The notes: generated by a model from the sequence alone, not told the origin. 64,000 bases of DNA from Acinetobacter brisouii CIP 110357 (GCF_000488275.1 NZ_KI530763.1:372001-436000); one strand, 5' to 3'; counted from the stretch's first letter, positions 8,181 through 18,007 are shown. Made by a program: numbers and translations.

Positions 8181-9016
8181 TATTTCCATGTTTGCAACCG
8201 ATTTAACCAAACGCTCAGTTGCTGGTAACCTGCCGGGAAAAAACGCTGTAGCAAATCTAAAACCTTGGCATCAGTACCAATCAGGACTCGCCGCTGGTTT
8301 CGACGAATGGCTTTAAGAATTTTCTGTGCAGCTTTTTCAGGTGGAGTCCGCAGCAGCTTCTCAAAGTCCTGCTGTGTGCCATCGGTTTCAATCCCCAAAC
8401 TTTGTAAACTTTGATTAGAACGCGCCGATTTGGCAATATTGGTTCGCACCCCTCCAGGATGTACACATAAGGCACTCACCCCACAGCGCTGAATATCCAG
8501 TTCCTGACGCAATGACTCGGTAAAACCACGTACTGCAAACTTACTGGCATTGTATGCGGACTGGGTTGGCTGTGCTGCAATTCCAAAAATACTGGAAATA
8601 TTGACAATATGACCATCTTGGGTTTGCTTAATATAAGGTAAGAACTCTTTGGTTCCATACACCACGCCCCAAAAGTTGATATTGGTAATCCAAGTCAGAT
8701 CTTCATAACTTGCACCTTCAACTGTCGATGCCAGTGCCACCCCCGCATTATTAAAAATCAGATTGACCTGACCATGTTCACGTACGGTCTGCTCTGCCCA
8801 ATATTGCACCTGCTCACGCTCAGCAACATTCACCAAATGGGTCGAGACCCGCACTTTATATGCCTGAAGTAAGCTTTGCGTCTGTGCTAAACCTTGCAAA
8901 TCAATATCACTCAAGGATAAATGGCAGCCCTGCCGTGCTAAAAGCAATGCCAACTGTTGCCCAATACCTGAGCCTGCTCCTGAAATTGCTGCGACTTTTC
9001 CTTGAAAACTTTTCAT
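8177..9016 (-). CDS. Short-chain dehydrogenase/reductase
   Basis: A 279-residue classical SDR oxidoreductase. The NAD(P) site SGAGSGIGQQ is near residue 12, the NNAG motif follows, the catalytic Ser is in NISSIFG, and the YNASK catalytic Tyr/Lys pair is present, followed by HPGGVRTNI. The C-terminal 80 residues, ending RFFPAGYQQLSVWL, resemble SDR enzymes acting on hydrophobic substrates, but the substrate cannot be told. I prefer ATG 9016 (GAG seven bases upstream) to the ATG at 9022. It is divergent from phoB and convergent with the DUF1328 gene. Confidence 0.85.
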   Translation of the reverse strand: MKSFQGKVAAISGAGSGIGQQLALLLARQGCHLSLSDIDLQGLAQTQSLLQAYKVRVSTHLVNVAEREQVQYWAEQTVREHGQVNLIFNNAGVALASTVEGASYEDLTWITNINFWGVVYGTKEFLPYIKQTQDGHIVNISSIFGIAAQPTQSAYNASKFAVRGFTESLRQELDIQRCGVSALCVHPGGVRTNIAKSARSNQSLQSLGIETDGTQQDFEKLLRTPPEKAAQKILKAIRRNQRRVLIGTDAKVLDLLQRFFPAGYQQLSVWLNRLQTWKY

Positions 9017-9134
9017 TACCATCTCGATCTTGCATCTTGACCACCATATGCGTCATCATTTAGTCATATGACGATCAAGATTTTGTCACAAATATTTTTT
9101 AAAATTGCAGATACCTAAATCTACTGCAATGATA

Positions 9135-9152
9135 CTGTCATAATTAGTCTTT
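9135..9152 (+). promoter_or_regulatory. Possible Pho box upstream of phoB
   Basis: CTGTCAT (9135-9141) is identical to the consensus half of a PhoB box. A second weaker half (TAGTCTT) follows after three bases, 4 of 7 matching. It lies 59 bp before the phoB start, where autoregulation would act. The second half is poor, so this is only a candidate. Confidence 0.35.
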
Positions 9153-9199
9153 GTAATACTGGACTATAAACAAATAAAGCAGTGATAGGATTTGACCTT

Positions 9200-9907
9200 G
9201 TGAAAGAGGACTATATTTTAATCGTCGATGACGAATTACCCATTCGCGAGATGATTCATACTTCGCTCGATATGGCAGGTTTCCAATGTTTGCAAGCCGA
9301 AGATGCCAAACAAGCCCACCAAATGATTGTTGATCAACGTCCTTCGCTTATTTTACTCGATTGGATGCTTCCTGGTGGAATTAGTGGTGTTGATTTGTGC
9401 CGCCGCCTAAAACGCGATGAAAACCTTTCGGAAATTCCTGTGATCATGCTCACTGCACGTGGCGAAGAAGATCATAAAGTTCAAGGTCTTGACGCAGGTG
9501 CCGATGACTATATGACCAAACCGTTCTCAACGCGCGAACTGGTATCACGGATTAAAGCCGTCTTACGTCGTTCTAATGCCTTGAGTGGGGAAAAATCTAT
9601 TGATGCCAATGGTTTAATTCTGGATCCTGTGAGTCAGCGCGTCAGCTTTGCCGACAATATTTTAGATATGGGCCCAACCGAATACCGCCTATTGGCATTT
9701 TTCATGACCCACCCAGAACGTGCCTATACGCGCGCACAACTGCTTGATCAGGTTTGGGGTGGCAATGTCTATATTGAAGACCGAACAATTGACGTCCATA
9801 TCCGCCGCCTACGCAAAGTACTTGAACCCTTCGGAGTGGATCGTTTCGTACAGACTGTACGAGGTACAGGCTACCGTTTTTCAACGCGTGCCGATGCTTT
9901 AAGTTAG
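9200..9907 (+). CDS. phoB: Phosphate regulon response regulator PhoB
   Basis: A 235-residue OmpR/PhoB-type transcription factor. The receiver domain has the acidic pair D10-D11 and phospho-acceptor D54 ([11 protein letters not shown]), with the conserved TKPF Lys region. A winged-helix output domain follows, ending [11 protein letters not shown] place the start at GTG 9200 because AGGA (9187-9190) sits at proper distance; the upstream in-frame GTG at 9182 lacks a ribosome binding site. It is followed after 13 bp by the cognate kinase phoR. Under phosphate limitation it should activate Pho regulon genes. Confidence 0.95.
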   Translation: MKEDYILIVDDELPIREMIHTSLDMAGFQCLQAEDAKQAHQMIVDQRPSLILLDWMLPGGISGVDLCRRLKRDENLSEIPVIMLTARGEEDHKVQGLDAGADDYMTKPFSTRELVSRIKAVLRRSNALSGEKSIDANGLILDPVSQRVSFADNILDMGPTEYRLLAFFMTHPERAYTRAQLLDQVWGGNVYIEDRTIDVHIRRLRKVLEPFGVDRFVQTVRGTGYRFSTRADALS

Positions 9908-9920
9908 TTAGATCACCTTT

Positions 9921-11282
9921 ATGTATGAACCTTACCCAACCCCGGAAATTAGCCTTGAACATAAGCGTTATCGTTATAGCAGCTTATGGGATTATGCCAA
10001 ACAAGATCTACGGATCTTGTTATTTTTCATAACAATTGCTAGTTTAATTGGCTTGGGGATAGGTCATTTTTGGATTTGTATCGCAATTGCATTTGCTGTG
10101 TTTATGGTCATGCAACTGCGAGCACTGTATCTGGTCAACGACTGGATTGCCAATCGACCTTATGATGTACCGCCCAACCTGAACGGGATTTGGGGTGCAC
10201 TGCTGTTTAATATTTATCGGTCACAACGTCAGGAACGTGTGGTTCAGGCCGAAATGGTCGGGCTCATTGACCGTGCCCAGTCGTCACTGGTCGCACTCGC
10301 TGAAGCTGTGATTTTGACTGATGAATTACATCAGATTGAATGGTGGAACCCTGCGGCAGAGAAACTGCTTGGCGTTCAGGAACTGGATCGTGGACGCAAT
10401 ATTTTGGGTATTTTGCGCCAGCCTGCTTTTGTTGAATATTTTAATAATATGGAACAGCAGCCTGACGGCATTAAACTAAAATCTTCGATTCATGAAGATC
10501 GCTATGTGCAAATCAAGCTGACACGCTTTGGTCTAGAAAGCCGCCTTGTCGTGGCATACGATGTAACTCGGGTTCATAATCTCGAACAGATGCGTAAAGA
10601 CTTTGTCGATAATATCTCGCATGAATTACGCACACCTCTCACAGTGCTCAGCGGCTATCTGGAAACCTTTACGGATCAGGAAGATTTCAATCCACGCTGG
10701 AAACGCCCTTTTGAACAAATGCAGGCGCAAACTCGCCGCATGAATGCTCTGGTCAATGACCTGCTGCTATTATCACGCTTGGAAAATGACAAACAACTGG
10801 CAAAAAACCAGATTGTGGATATGCCGAGTCTGATGAACCAGTTGTTTGATGATGCACAAGCCTATAACTCCGAATACGGACATATTTTAAATCTCGACAT
10901 TGACAGTCACTGTGACCTGCTTGGCTCGGACATGGAACTTGCCAGTGCTTTTGGCAATCTGATTACCAATGCCATTAAATACACGCCCAAAGGTGGCGTG
11001 ATTACCATTGGCTGGCATGATGATCAGGAACATGGCTACTTTACCGTGCAGGACAATGGAATTGGGATTGACCCCAAACATTTACCACGCCTGACCGAAC
11101 GCTTCTACCGCGTAGATAGCGCACGTAGCCGCCAAACAGGGGGAACAGGTCTAGGACTGGCAATTGTCAAACATGTGCTCATGCAACATGGGGCGCACTT
11201 AGAAGTTGAATCACAAATCAATCAAGGTTCATGCTTCAAAGCTGTCTTTCCAAAAGAACGCCTCTGTCAAGCAGAGGCCTAA
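9921..11282 (+). CDS. phoR: Phosphate regulon sensor histidine kinase PhoR
   Basis: A 453-residue membrane kinase. Two transmembrane helices (about 31-50 and 52-68) are followed by a linker and a PAS domain (ILTDELHQIEWWNPAAEKLLG). The DHp helix has phospho-acceptor His234 in NISHELRTPLT. The catalytic ATPase domain shows N (NLITNAIKYTP), G1 (VQDNGIGI) and G2 (GGTGLGLAIVKH) boxes. With almost no periplasmic loop, it presumably senses phosphate through the Pst/PhoU system as in E. coli. It is co-transcribed with phoB. Confidence 0.95.
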   Translation: MYEPYPTPEISLEHKRYRYSSLWDYAKQDLRILLFFITIASLIGLGIGHFWICIAIAFAVFMVMQLRALYLVNDWIANRPYDVPPNLNGIWGALLFNIYRSQRQERVVQAEMVGLIDRAQSSLVALAEAVILTDELHQIEWWNPAAEKLLGVQELDRGRNILGILRQPAFVEYFNNMEQQPDGIKLKSSIHEDRYVQIKLTRFGLESRLVVAYDVTRVHNLEQMRKDFVDNISHELRTPLTVLSGYLETFTDQEDFNPRWKRPFEQMQAQTRRMNALVNDLLLLSRLENDKQLAKNQIVDMPSLMNQLFDDAQAYNSEYGHILNLDIDSHCDLLGSDMELASAFGNLITNAIKYTPKGGVITIGWHDDQEHGYFTVQDNGIGIDPKHLPRLTERFYRVDSARSRQTGGTGLGLAIVKHVLMQHGAHLEVESQINQGSCFKAVFPKERLCQAEA

Positions 11283-11299
11283 AGCCCTACACTGCAGGC

Positions 11300-11662
11300 A
11301 TGAAAAAACTTTATCTTATACTGAGCAGCCTGTGCGCTGCGTTGATTGTCTTTCTGATCGTGAAAGCACAGCAACCCGATACCGATGAAATTGCTCGGTA
11401 TCAAGCCATCTTGTGTTTTGTGATTCGACAACCCGATGCACCACATAATGTTCAGCAACTTCGTGAAAAAATGCGACAAGTCCAGCAAGGCAGTATTCCT
11501 GACTATGCATTCAAGCAACCCCATTTTCGCGAAACCTTAGCCAATCAGTGGATTGAAGCCTATTTCAGTTTATCAACTGCTCAGCAAGTGCAGGCACGGC
11601 TATCCTACGAACAGTGTACTGAGGTATTTAACAAACACCCTCAATCAAAAAACGCAACCTGA
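11300..11662 (+). CDS. Hypothetical exported/anchored small protein
   Basis: About 120 residues starting MKKLYLILSSLCAALIVFLIV, a signal anchor or signal peptide. A helical soluble part with two Cys (C39 and C104 approximately) follows. The ATG at 11300 is 17 bp after the phoR stop, so it probably belongs to the phoBR transcript. A longer frame starting inside phoR is less likely. I do not recognise a family. Its stop codon lies inside the stem of the terminator that follows. Confidence 0.7.
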   Translation: MKKLYLILSSLCAALIVFLIVKAQQPDTDEIARYQAILCFVIRQPDAPHNVQQLREKMRQVQQGSIPDYAFKQPHFRETLANQWIEAYFSLSTAQQVQARLSYEQCTEVFNKHPQSKNAT

Positions 11663-11676
11663 AGGTTGCGTTTTTC
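11651..11676 (+). terminator. Terminator of the phoB-phoR unit
   Basis: The arms AACGCAACCT (11651-11660) and AGGTTGCGTT (11663-11672) form a 10-bp stem followed by T residues. The stem overlaps the stop codon (11660-11662) of the preceding gene. Confidence 0.8.
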
Positions 11677-11694
11677 ATTAGATCAATCCGTAAG

Positions 11695-12546
11695 TTAAAG
11701 CACTTGCCCTAAACGCTCACCCATGACCACAACAGATTCCGCTTTGAACTTTGCATCCCAAGCCATCGTATTTGGTTCAAACAATACAATTGCCGTTGAA
11801 CCCAAATAAAAACGCCCAAGCTCATCGCCTTTTTGCAGTTCAAGCTGATGTTGCTGTAAGTCTAGACGACCATTCGGTTTGACTTTACCTGTGGCAACTG
11901 TTTCGATCCCCGCCACAATCATGGCACCAACCAGCACCACTGCCATACGACCAATCTCGGTATCAAACAAACAAACCATACGCTCATTACGCGCAAACAG
12001 GTTCGGAACATTTTCTGCCGTGACCTGATTGACCGAAAATAATTCGCCTGGCACATATAGCGTTTCAGTCAATGTTCCTGAAAATGGCATGTGTACCCGA
12101 TGGTAGTCACGGGGTGACAGATAAACCGTTGCAAATTGCCCCTGTTTAAATGGCGCAGCCAGTTTAGGATCACCCACCAACTGTTCAACAGAAAAGCTCT
12201 GTCCTTTCGCCTGAAATACTTCACCATCGGTAATTTGACCAATTTGTGAAATTGCACCATCGGCTGGGCTGACAATACTACGACTGTCGCTGTCAATCTG
12301 ACGTACGCCCTGCTTTAAAGCACGAGTAAAGAATTCATTAAACGACTTGTATTGCAACGGATTATTTTGTTCGGCAACCGACAAGTCAATCTGATATTTG
12401 TTCTTAAATGCCTGAATGACAATGTTTTTAACAATCGGGTTTTCACTGGCAGCAACTTTACCCACCACACGACTCAGCTGATGTTGAGGTACGATACGTT
12501 GGGCTTGTAAAAAAAGTTGTTTCTTCAGTTGTGATGTGAGGCTCAA
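11695..12546 (-). CDS. psd: Phosphatidylserine decarboxylase proenzyme
   Basis: A 283-residue enzyme converting phosphatidylserine to phosphatidylethanolamine at the inner membrane. The self-cleavage motif LGST lies at residues 248-251, and Ser250 becomes the pyruvoyl group. VSPADG and [13 protein letters not shown] are further family signatures. I place the start at TTG 12546. GGGAGAGAA lies upstream, and the TTG overlaps the stop of the rhodanese gene in the four bases TTGA, a translational-coupling arrangement. The longer frame adds 16 residues with no family match. Confidence 0.93.
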   Translation of the reverse strand: MSLTSQLKKQLFLQAQRIVPQHQLSRVVGKVAASENPIVKNIVIQAFKNKYQIDLSVAEQNNPLQYKSFNEFFTRALKQGVRQIDSDSRSIVSPADGAISQIGQITDGEVFQAKGQSFSVEQLVGDPKLAAPFKQGQFATVYLSPRDYHRVHMPFSGTLTETLYVPGELFSVNQVTAENVPNLFARNERMVCLFDTEIGRMAVVLVGAMIVAGIETVATGKVKPNGRLDLQQHQLELQKGDELGRFYLGSTAIVLFEPNTMAWDAKFKAESVVVMGERLGQVL

Positions 12547-13394
12547 AACGGCTTCTCTCCCGTAACAATTGGACTCTCGGGGCGATTTCCCCACTCACTC
12601 CATGCACCATCGTATGCGCGAATATTCCAATTGAGCAAACGACCTAAAATATAAGCCAGACCTGAACGATGATGCGACTGGCAGTACACTACCACAGGCT
12701 GCTTAAAGTCTATCCCCAATTGTTGCAAACTTTGTTGTATGTGTTCTAAAGGGCGTAATTTTAAATGATTTTCACGATTAAGGGCAGTACTCCATTCGTA
12801 ATGAATCGCATGGGGAATATGCCCACCCCGTCGCGCTGCCAACCGTAGCCCTGTATATTCATCCTCAGTACGGCAATCCCAAAGCTGGATGGCATTCTTT
12901 TTAACCAATTCCAGCAATTCGGGATATTCAATCCGTACTTTAGCGGCTTGATCAAGATTCACGGGAATCAGTTGATCTGTCACAGCCACATCTTGTACAT
13001 CAACCGAAGTAGGTAAGCCTGCCCCCAGCCAAGCGTGAATACCGCCGTTGAGTAAGCTGGTTTGGGTAAAGCCCAAGCAATGCAGATTCCACAAGAGACG
13101 TCCTGCCCATGCCCCACCTTCATCATCATACGCCACCACATGATGTTGTGGTGAAAGCTGCAAGTATTCAACCAGTTGTTGTAAGCCCTCTACATCGGGC
13201 AGCATGCCTGATGCCAGCTCTTGCTGACGCACCAGCTGCTGGGGTTTAACATGCACTGCATGAGGAATATGCAACTGTTCGTACACCGATAGACGGCTCA
13301 AATCGACAATCCTTAGATTTGGATTGCCTAAATGCGGCACAAGATCTTCGGCATCGATTAATAATGGAAAATTTAATTCAGAAGTGGCTGTCAT
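12543..13394 (-). CDS. Rhodanese-type sulfurtransferase (RhdA-like)
   Basis: A two-domain rhodanese of about 283 residues. The C-terminal catalytic loop reads [12 protein letters not shown], very close to the CQTHHRS active loop of Azotobacter vinelandii RhdA and unlike the CGSGVTA loop of mercaptopyruvate sulfurtransferases. The N-terminal domain ([15 protein letters not shown]) lacks the Cys and is structural. It therefore probably transfers sulfur from thiosulfate or a related donor. ATG 13394 gives the usual N-terminus; ATG 13430 is also open and neither has a strong ribosome binding site. It overlaps psd by four bases. Confidence 0.88.
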   Translation of the reverse strand: MTATSELNFPLLIDAEDLVPHLGNPNLRIVDLSRLSVYEQLHIPHAVHVKPQQLVRQQELASGMLPDVEGLQQLVEYLQLSPQHHVVAYDDEGGAWAGRLLWNLHCLGFTQTSLLNGGIHAWLGAGLPTSVDVQDVAVTDQLIPVNLDQAAKVRIEYPELLELVKKNAIQLWDCRTEDEYTGLRLAARRGGHIPHAIHYEWSTALNRENHLKLRPLEHIQQSLQQLGIDFKQPVVVYCQSHHRSGLAYILGRLLNWNIRAYDGAWSEWGNRPESPIVTGEKPF

Positions 13395-13511
13395 TTTTAT
13401 TGGGCTCAAGACGTGCTGAAACTCGATCATGCTTGATCATAACATAGGCTTTTCATGCCGATTTATGATTTTTTACGCAAGCATTGTGCCAAAGATTCAC
13501 AAGACAAAAAC

Positions 13512-13538
13512 TAAAAACCGACTCTTATGAGTCGGTTT
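13512..13538 (-). terminator. Terminator of pncB
   Basis: The arms AAACCGACTC (13515-13524) and GAGTCGGTTT (13529-13538) with a TTAT loop are followed on the minus strand by a T run. It lies 10 bases after the pncB stop codon. Confidence 0.8.
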
Positions 13539-13547
13539 CGATTCAAC

Positions 13548-14750
13548 TTAAACAGCTTCAACCTGAAACACCTGCCGTAAATAGGCAAGGAAAGTATCAT
13601 TATCGGTCATGGTCTTACCTGGGCTGTCCGAGATTTTTGCCACAGACTGTCCATTACATTCCACCAGTTTCAGCACAATATTGAGAGGTTTCAAGCCCAT
13701 ATCATTGGTCAGATTGGTACCGATTCCGAAACTGACTTTGAAACGGTCTTTAAAGTACTGATGCAAATTCCACGCGCGCTCTAAATCCAGCCCATCACTA
13801 AAAGTTAACATTTTGGTTTTACTGTCAATTTTAAGCTTTTGGTAATGTGCATAGGCTTTATCGCCCCAGACATACGGGTCACCACTATCATGACGCAAAC
13901 CATCAAACAGCTTGGCAAAGTACAGATCAAAATCCCGCAGGAAAGCATCCATCCCGACCACATCGGTCAGGGCGATGCCCAAATCTCCACGATATTCCTG
14001 TACCCATGCTTCAAGTGCTGCTTTCTGGAAGTTGCGCAAGCGTACATCCAGTGCCTGAAATGCCTGCAAAAACTCATGTGCCATCGTACCAATTGGGGTA
14101 ATACCAAGTTCTTTTGCCAACATGACATTACTGGTACCGCGAAATACATCAGGAGCAGCGCGGTGAAATTCTTCCACGATATGCCGATGCCACGTCAAAC
14201 TATAACGGCGACGCGTACCAAAATCAGACACCAAAAATGGATTTTCATCTGCTTGTTGCTGCTGTTCGTATTGTTTTAATAACTGCAATTTGGCTTGTAA
14301 ACGGCGTTCACCTTCAGCAAGGACTTCTTCAGAATGAATACGTCTGAAATATAGCTCATTGACAATCGATAGCACAAAAATTTCAAACATCAGGGCTTGT
14401 ACCATCGGCCCTTCAATATGAATATCGAGACGCCCCTGCTCATCAATGCTTGCACGAATAAAACGGCGTTTGAGCTGGAATAATTCTAAATAATCAACAA
14501 AGTCACTTTTGATAAAACGTAAATTGCGTAAATACTGCAATTCATCGTCCTGAAAACGCAGCTCACACAAGTAGTCCAGTTGCTGGTTCAGGTCATCCAG
14601 AATATCCGTCAATGGATACACAGTATCTTCAAGATTACGGCAGCGGAATTGATACACACTATGAGTTTGTGGAAACTTGTGTAACACCACTTGCAGCATC
14701 GTAAATTTATATAAATCCGTATCAAGCAAGGATCGTATGATTGGTTCCAT
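13548..14750 (-). CDS. pncB: Nicotinate phosphoribosyltransferase
   Basis: A 400-residue enzyme of the Preiss-Handler NAD salvage pathway, joining nicotinate to PRPP with ATP use. It has the family N-terminus [14 protein letters not shown], the [24 protein letters not shown] segment, GTMAHEF and [11 protein letters not shown]. Length is as expected (E. coli 400). It is transcribed alone with its own terminator and diverges from dtd. Confidence 0.96.
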   Translation of the reverse strand: MEPIIRSLLDTDLYKFTMLQVVLHKFPQTHSVYQFRCRNLEDTVYPLTDILDDLNQQLDYLCELRFQDDELQYLRNLRFIKSDFVDYLELFQLKRRFIRASIDEQGRLDIHIEGPMVQALMFEIFVLSIVNELYFRRIHSEEVLAEGERRLQAKLQLLKQYEQQQQADENPFLVSDFGTRRRYSLTWHRHIVEEFHRAAPDVFRGTSNVMLAKELGITPIGTMAHEFLQAFQALDVRLRNFQKAALEAWVQEYRGDLGIALTDVVGMDAFLRDFDLYFAKLFDGLRHDSGDPYVWGDKAYAHYQKLKIDSKTKMLTFSDGLDLERAWNLHQYFKDRFKVSFGIGTNLTNDMGLKPLNIVLKLVECNGQSVAKISDSPGKTMTDNDTFLAYLRQVFQVEAV

Positions 14751-14949
14751 ATCGGTTAGATCTTTTTTAGCTCAAGGCATTAAACCATACTTTTATCCGC
14801 AACTCAGCGAGTGTTTTAGCAAATAATGATAAAAACCTATCCAAATTAGCAGTTTTTTGCTGAATTTATAACCACTGCATCTTCATGAAAAAGATTTTAA
14901 AGCCCGTCTGAAATGTTTATAGTCTGTACTTTTATGAGTAGTCTTAAAC

Positions 14950-15390
14950 ATGCGTGCCCTATTACAACGCGTAAAATCCGCCAAAGTTGTTGTAGATGAA
15001 CAAATTACGGGTGAAATTCAACACGGTCTTTTGGTTTTTTTGGGTCTGGCACAGCAAGATGATCTTGCCATAGGCAAAAAACTGATCGACAAAATCCTGA
15101 AATACCGCATTTTTGATGATGAACAAGGCAAAATGGGCTGGAATGTCGCGCAAGCGCAAGGTGGAATTTTACTGGTTTCACAATTTACCCTGATGGCACA
15201 AACCCAAAAAGGTTTACGTCCTGACTTTGCCCCTGCCATGCCACCTGCTGCGGCAAAAGCATTGTACGAGCAACTGGTCGACTACACCAAAATTCAATAT
15301 CCACAAGTAGAAACGGGCATTTTTGCTGCCGATATGCAAGTCCATCTGGTCAATGATGGGCCTGTCACGTTTAACCTTGAAGTGGTTTAA
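14950..15390 (+). CDS. dtd: D-aminoacyl-tRNA deacylase
   Basis: A 146-residue homodimeric enzyme that hydrolyses D-aminoacyl-tRNA, protecting translation from D-Tyr and other D-amino acids. The N-terminus MRALLQRVKSAKVVVD, the substrate motif SQFTLMAQTQKGLRPDF and the C-terminal GPVTFNLEV (the Gly-cisPro selectivity motif) are intact. Full family length. Monocistronic, ending in a bidirectional terminator. Confidence 0.96.
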   Translation: MRALLQRVKSAKVVVDEQITGEIQHGLLVFLGLAQQDDLAIGKKLIDKILKYRIFDDEQGKMGWNVAQAQGGILLVSQFTLMAQTQKGLRPDFAPAMPPAAAKALYEQLVDYTKIQYPQVETGIFAADMQVHLVNDGPVTFNLEVV

Positions 15391-15393
15391 ATA

Positions 15394-15423
15394 AAAAAAG
15401 CTCTCAGGATTGAGAGCTTTTTT
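15394..15423. terminator. Bidirectional terminator between dtd and SCP2 gene
   Basis: The arms AGCTCTCA (15399-15406) and TGAGAGCT (15411-15418) with loop GGAT are flanked by an A run on the left and a T run on the right, so it can stop transcription from both convergent genes. Confidence 0.85.
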
Positions 15424-15435
15424 ATGGTCGAGAAT

Positions 15436-15921
15436 TTACTTGCCTGTTTTTTGGCGAATAAACTGACGAACCTGTTTAACTTTGGCTTGTACTGGTTTTG
15501 GCAATTTCGGTGGCAATAAACGTGCAACCTTGTTGAACCAGACCAACAAACTAAAATCACCTTCCATTTTAATGCTGCCGTTTTGCATACCCGTCATAAA
15601 TGCTGAAGGTTCACCTTTGATCAAGGTTTTTACAGCTTGGTTGCTATCAGCAAACTGCAAGGTAAAATCAGCAGGTTGAGGCGCACCAGCAACAGTATCC
15701 ACTTTGCCATTATTGACCAGAATCTGACGGGCAAAACCTGCATCGGTTGCGATCTGGATGCGAATTTGGCGATCATGCGATAATTCAATAAATTTCGGTG
15801 AGGTTTTCGCAAGCTGTTTCATTCGTAAAACCATGCTGACCACCAACAAATCCAGTGGGTCTGTACTTACATTCAGCAAAGGTAACTTTACGACAGGAAT
15901 AGCAGAAAGATTCATGTGCAT
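15436..15921 (-). CDS. SCP2 sterol-binding domain protein
   Basis: A 161-residue protein with one SCP2/UbiJ-type lipid-binding fold. It has the central stretch IRIQIATDAGFARQILVNNGKVDTV and PADFTLQFADSNQAVKTLIKGEPSAFMTGMQNGSIKMEGD, which matches the SCP2 signature ending in G.(I/L)...GD. The C-terminus is basic. Such domains bind hydrophobic ligands; the ligand is unknown. Start at ATG 15921 (AGG seven bases upstream) or ATG 15915. Confidence 0.85.
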   Translation of the reverse strand: MHMNLSAIPVVKLPLLNVSTDPLDLLVVSMVLRMKQLAKTSPKFIELSHDRQIRIQIATDAGFARQILVNNGKVDTVAGAPQPADFTLQFADSNQAVKTLIKGEPSAFMTGMQNGSIKMEGDFSLLVWFNKVARLLPPKLPKPVQAKVKQVRQFIRQKTGK

Positions 15922-16002
15922 TTAGCCTATTGTCATTTTATTCATCTTTAAAGCATCCTATCATAACTTGCCAAATGAATAACTAAGCTTTGTATAACAA
16001 TT

Positions 16003-16034
16003 TTTAAGAAAAAAAAGTGCATTTTTCAATGCAC
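16003..16034 (-). terminator. Terminator of the 16.07-16.38 kb gene
   Basis: The arms GTGCATT (16017-16023) and AATGCAC (16028-16034) form a hairpin followed on the minus strand by an eight-base T run. It lies about 30 bases beyond the stop codon of the small membrane protein gene. Confidence 0.8.
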
Positions 16035-16065
16035 CCGAGTTGAGTAACTGATGATTTAAACGGCT

Positions 16066-16383
16066 TTATTGTTCTTCTTCATAAACGGGTGTGTGTTCAA
16101 TCAACTGCCGATTGGCAAGCGCCTTTTGCGCAACATGATCTGCTCTTAATAACAGCACGGTAATTCCCATCATGACAAGGCTAAGCGCAGTTAAATAACT
16201 ATAGGTCATTGGCCAATGAAAGGCAGACTGCACACCCAAACGGATCGCCTCTACAACACCCCAAAATGCCATACCTGCAAACATAAACCCCAGCCAATGC
16301 CGAAAAGGTGAAAAGAAAACAGCGATAAGCGCAATGGCAATCAAGCCGATCCCCACCATAGTGGCAACATTTGCTGTTAACAT
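16066..16383 (-). CDS. Small inner-membrane protein of unknown function
   Basis: A 105-residue protein starting MLTANVATMVGIGLIAIALIAV with three predicted transmembrane helices and an acidic tail (HTPVYEEEQ). I chose ATG 16383 because GGAGG lies at ideal distance; the frame open to 16419 gives 12 extra residues and no ribosome binding site. It is a single-gene unit with its own terminator. No family recognised. Confidence 0.75.
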   Translation of the reverse strand: MLTANVATMVGIGLIAIALIAVFFSPFRHWLGFMFAGMAFWGVVEAIRLGVQSAFHWPMTYSYLTALSLVMMGITVLLLRADHVAQKALANRQLIEHTPVYEEEQ

Positions 16384-16735
16384 AAAACCTCCGTCTATCA
16401 CATTTTGTGACTGCAACACTGATCAATTTAAGCATGTTCTGATTCAGCGCTTACGTATTTTTCAGACGACTGTGTGCATGCTCATAATGGCATTATGCAA
16501 AGTTTTTTCAGAAAAAAAAGGGAGTTTTTCCAGCAAAGCGACACACTTTGTCGCCAAATACCAATGTCATTACAAAACGATTTTTTGTAAAAATTCGGCG
16601 AGTAAAGGAAATATATAGGATTGCGTGTCATTACAATGCACTTCAGCGCTTTTTATGCCTAAAATCATTTTTTTATAAAATTTTTTAATCCTGTAAAAAA
16701 CGTAAATTCATTGAAACAAATATTTAATTGATATG
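16384..16735. other. Gene-free region with hairpins and an 11-bp direct repeat
   Basis: No convincing gene. It contains the hairpin GCGACA-CACTT-TGTCGC (16538-16554), a second one TTACAAAA-CGATT-TTTTGTAA (16570-16590), and an 11-bp direct repeat TGTCATTACAA at 16565-16575 and 16626-16636. The left part should hold the promoter of the minus-strand membrane protein. Whether the structured part makes a small RNA or is a regulator target cannot be told. Confidence 0.5.
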
Positions 16736-16771
16736 AAAAAAGCACAATTTTTAAATTGTGCTTTTTTATTT
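16736..16771. terminator. Terminator of serB
   Basis: A long A/T-flanked hairpin, AAGCACAATTT and AAATTGTGCTT (16740-16763), with A and T runs on the two sides, lies directly after the serB stop codon as read on the minus strand. Confidence 0.85.
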
Positions 16772-16783
16772 AAAAACAAAAAC

Positions 16784-18007
16784 TTAATGAGCAGGATGCA
16801 TGTCTTTATCGTGTACGCCTAGCAAATACAAAACACCATCTAAACCAATGCTTGAAATTGCGTGATTAGCGTTTTGGCGTACCAGTGGTTTCGCTCTAAA
16901 TGCAACACCTAAACCTGCAATTGAAAGCATTGGCAAGTCATTGGCACCATCGCCCACTGCGATCACTTGTTCAAGTGAAATGCCCATTTCATCGGCCAAG
17001 CGGCGAAGCAGTTCAGCTTTACGCGCACCATCGACAATCGTACCTTTGACTTCACCTGTCACAAAGCCATCTTGTACATCTAAAATATTGGCATGGACTT
17101 CATCAATCCCCAGTTTTTTCTGTAAATATTCAGCAAAATACTGGAAACCGCCCGATAAGATAGCTGTTCTATATCCCAAAAGCTTAAGCGTTGAGATCAG
17201 GCGTTCTGCACCTTCGGTAATGGTCAAACGTTCTGCAATTTTTGGCAACACTGAAGCGTCTAAACCTTTGAGCAAGGCAACGCGCGCACGGAAACTTTGC
17301 TGAAAATCCAGTTCGCCCTGCATGGCACGCTCTGTAATTTCTGCAACTTGTGCCCCAATCCCAGCTTCACGCGCTAACTCATCAATTACTTCCTGTTCAA
17401 TCAGGGTTGAGTCCATATCAAAACAGACCAAACGGCGGTTTCGGCGGTAAACATTGTCTTCTTGTACTGCAATATCAATGTTCAGTTCAGTTGATAAGTG
17501 TAGGCATGCTGCACGCATTCCTTGTGCATCGAACATTTTCCCTTTTAAACCGAACTCTACGCAAGCACGACGATGCTCTGTATTAGGGGTGTCGAGCACC
17601 AAACGCTCTGATAAACGGGTCACTGTTTCAATGTTAAATCCCTGACCCGATACAATTTGTGTAACGGCTTGCAAATCTGCTGCCTTCAGTTCAGGTGCGA
17701 ACGCCGTCACAATATAACGGGTTGCTCCACCTTCACTGACCCATTGATTATATTCTGCGTTAGAGATTGGTTTAAATCGCACAGTTAAGCCAATATCATG
17801 TGCTAAAATTAGAATCTCTTTCATTGCCAAAGCGGTTGCGGTCTGATCTTCAGATGCAACCACGATGCCAAGGGTCAGCTGATTATGAATCACGGCCTGA
17901 CCCACATCTAAAATTTGCAATGAATGAGAGGACAAAACTTGCATCAATCGAGTGAACTGATTGGGTTGGTCGGGTCCTAAAAATGAAATAAGAATGATTT
18001 CTTGCAT
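16784..18007 (-). CDS. serB: Phosphoserine phosphatase
   Basis: A 407-residue HAD-superfamily enzyme performing the last step of serine synthesis. The N-terminal 180 residues contain ACT-like regulatory domains (IILISFLGPDQPNQFTRLMQVL). The catalytic DMDST motif has nucleophile D197 and acid D199. ILSGGFQYF carries the motif II Ser, and GDGANDLPML is motif IV. The long N-terminus with tandem ACT domains matches SerB forms of Pseudomonas and mycobacteria, which are often serine-sensitive. It is divergent from a YtjB-like gene, the same neighbourhood as in E. coli. Confidence 0.96.
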   Translation of the reverse strand: MQEIILISFLGPDQPNQFTRLMQVLSSHSLQILDVGQAVIHNQLTLGIVVASEDQTATALAMKEILILAHDIGLTVRFKPISNAEYNQWVSEGGATRYIVTAFAPELKAADLQAVTQIVSGQGFNIETVTRLSERLVLDTPNTEHRRACVEFGLKGKMFDAQGMRAACLHLSTELNIDIAVQEDNVYRRNRRLVCFDMDSTLIEQEVIDELAREAGIGAQVAEITERAMQGELDFQQSFRARVALLKGLDASVLPKIAERLTITEGAERLISTLKLLGYRTAILSGGFQYFAEYLQKKLGIDEVHANILDVQDGFVTGEVKGTIVDGARKAELLRRLADEMGISLEQVIAVGDGANDLPMLSIAGLGVAFRAKPLVRQNANHAISSIGLDGVLYLLGVHDKDMHPAH

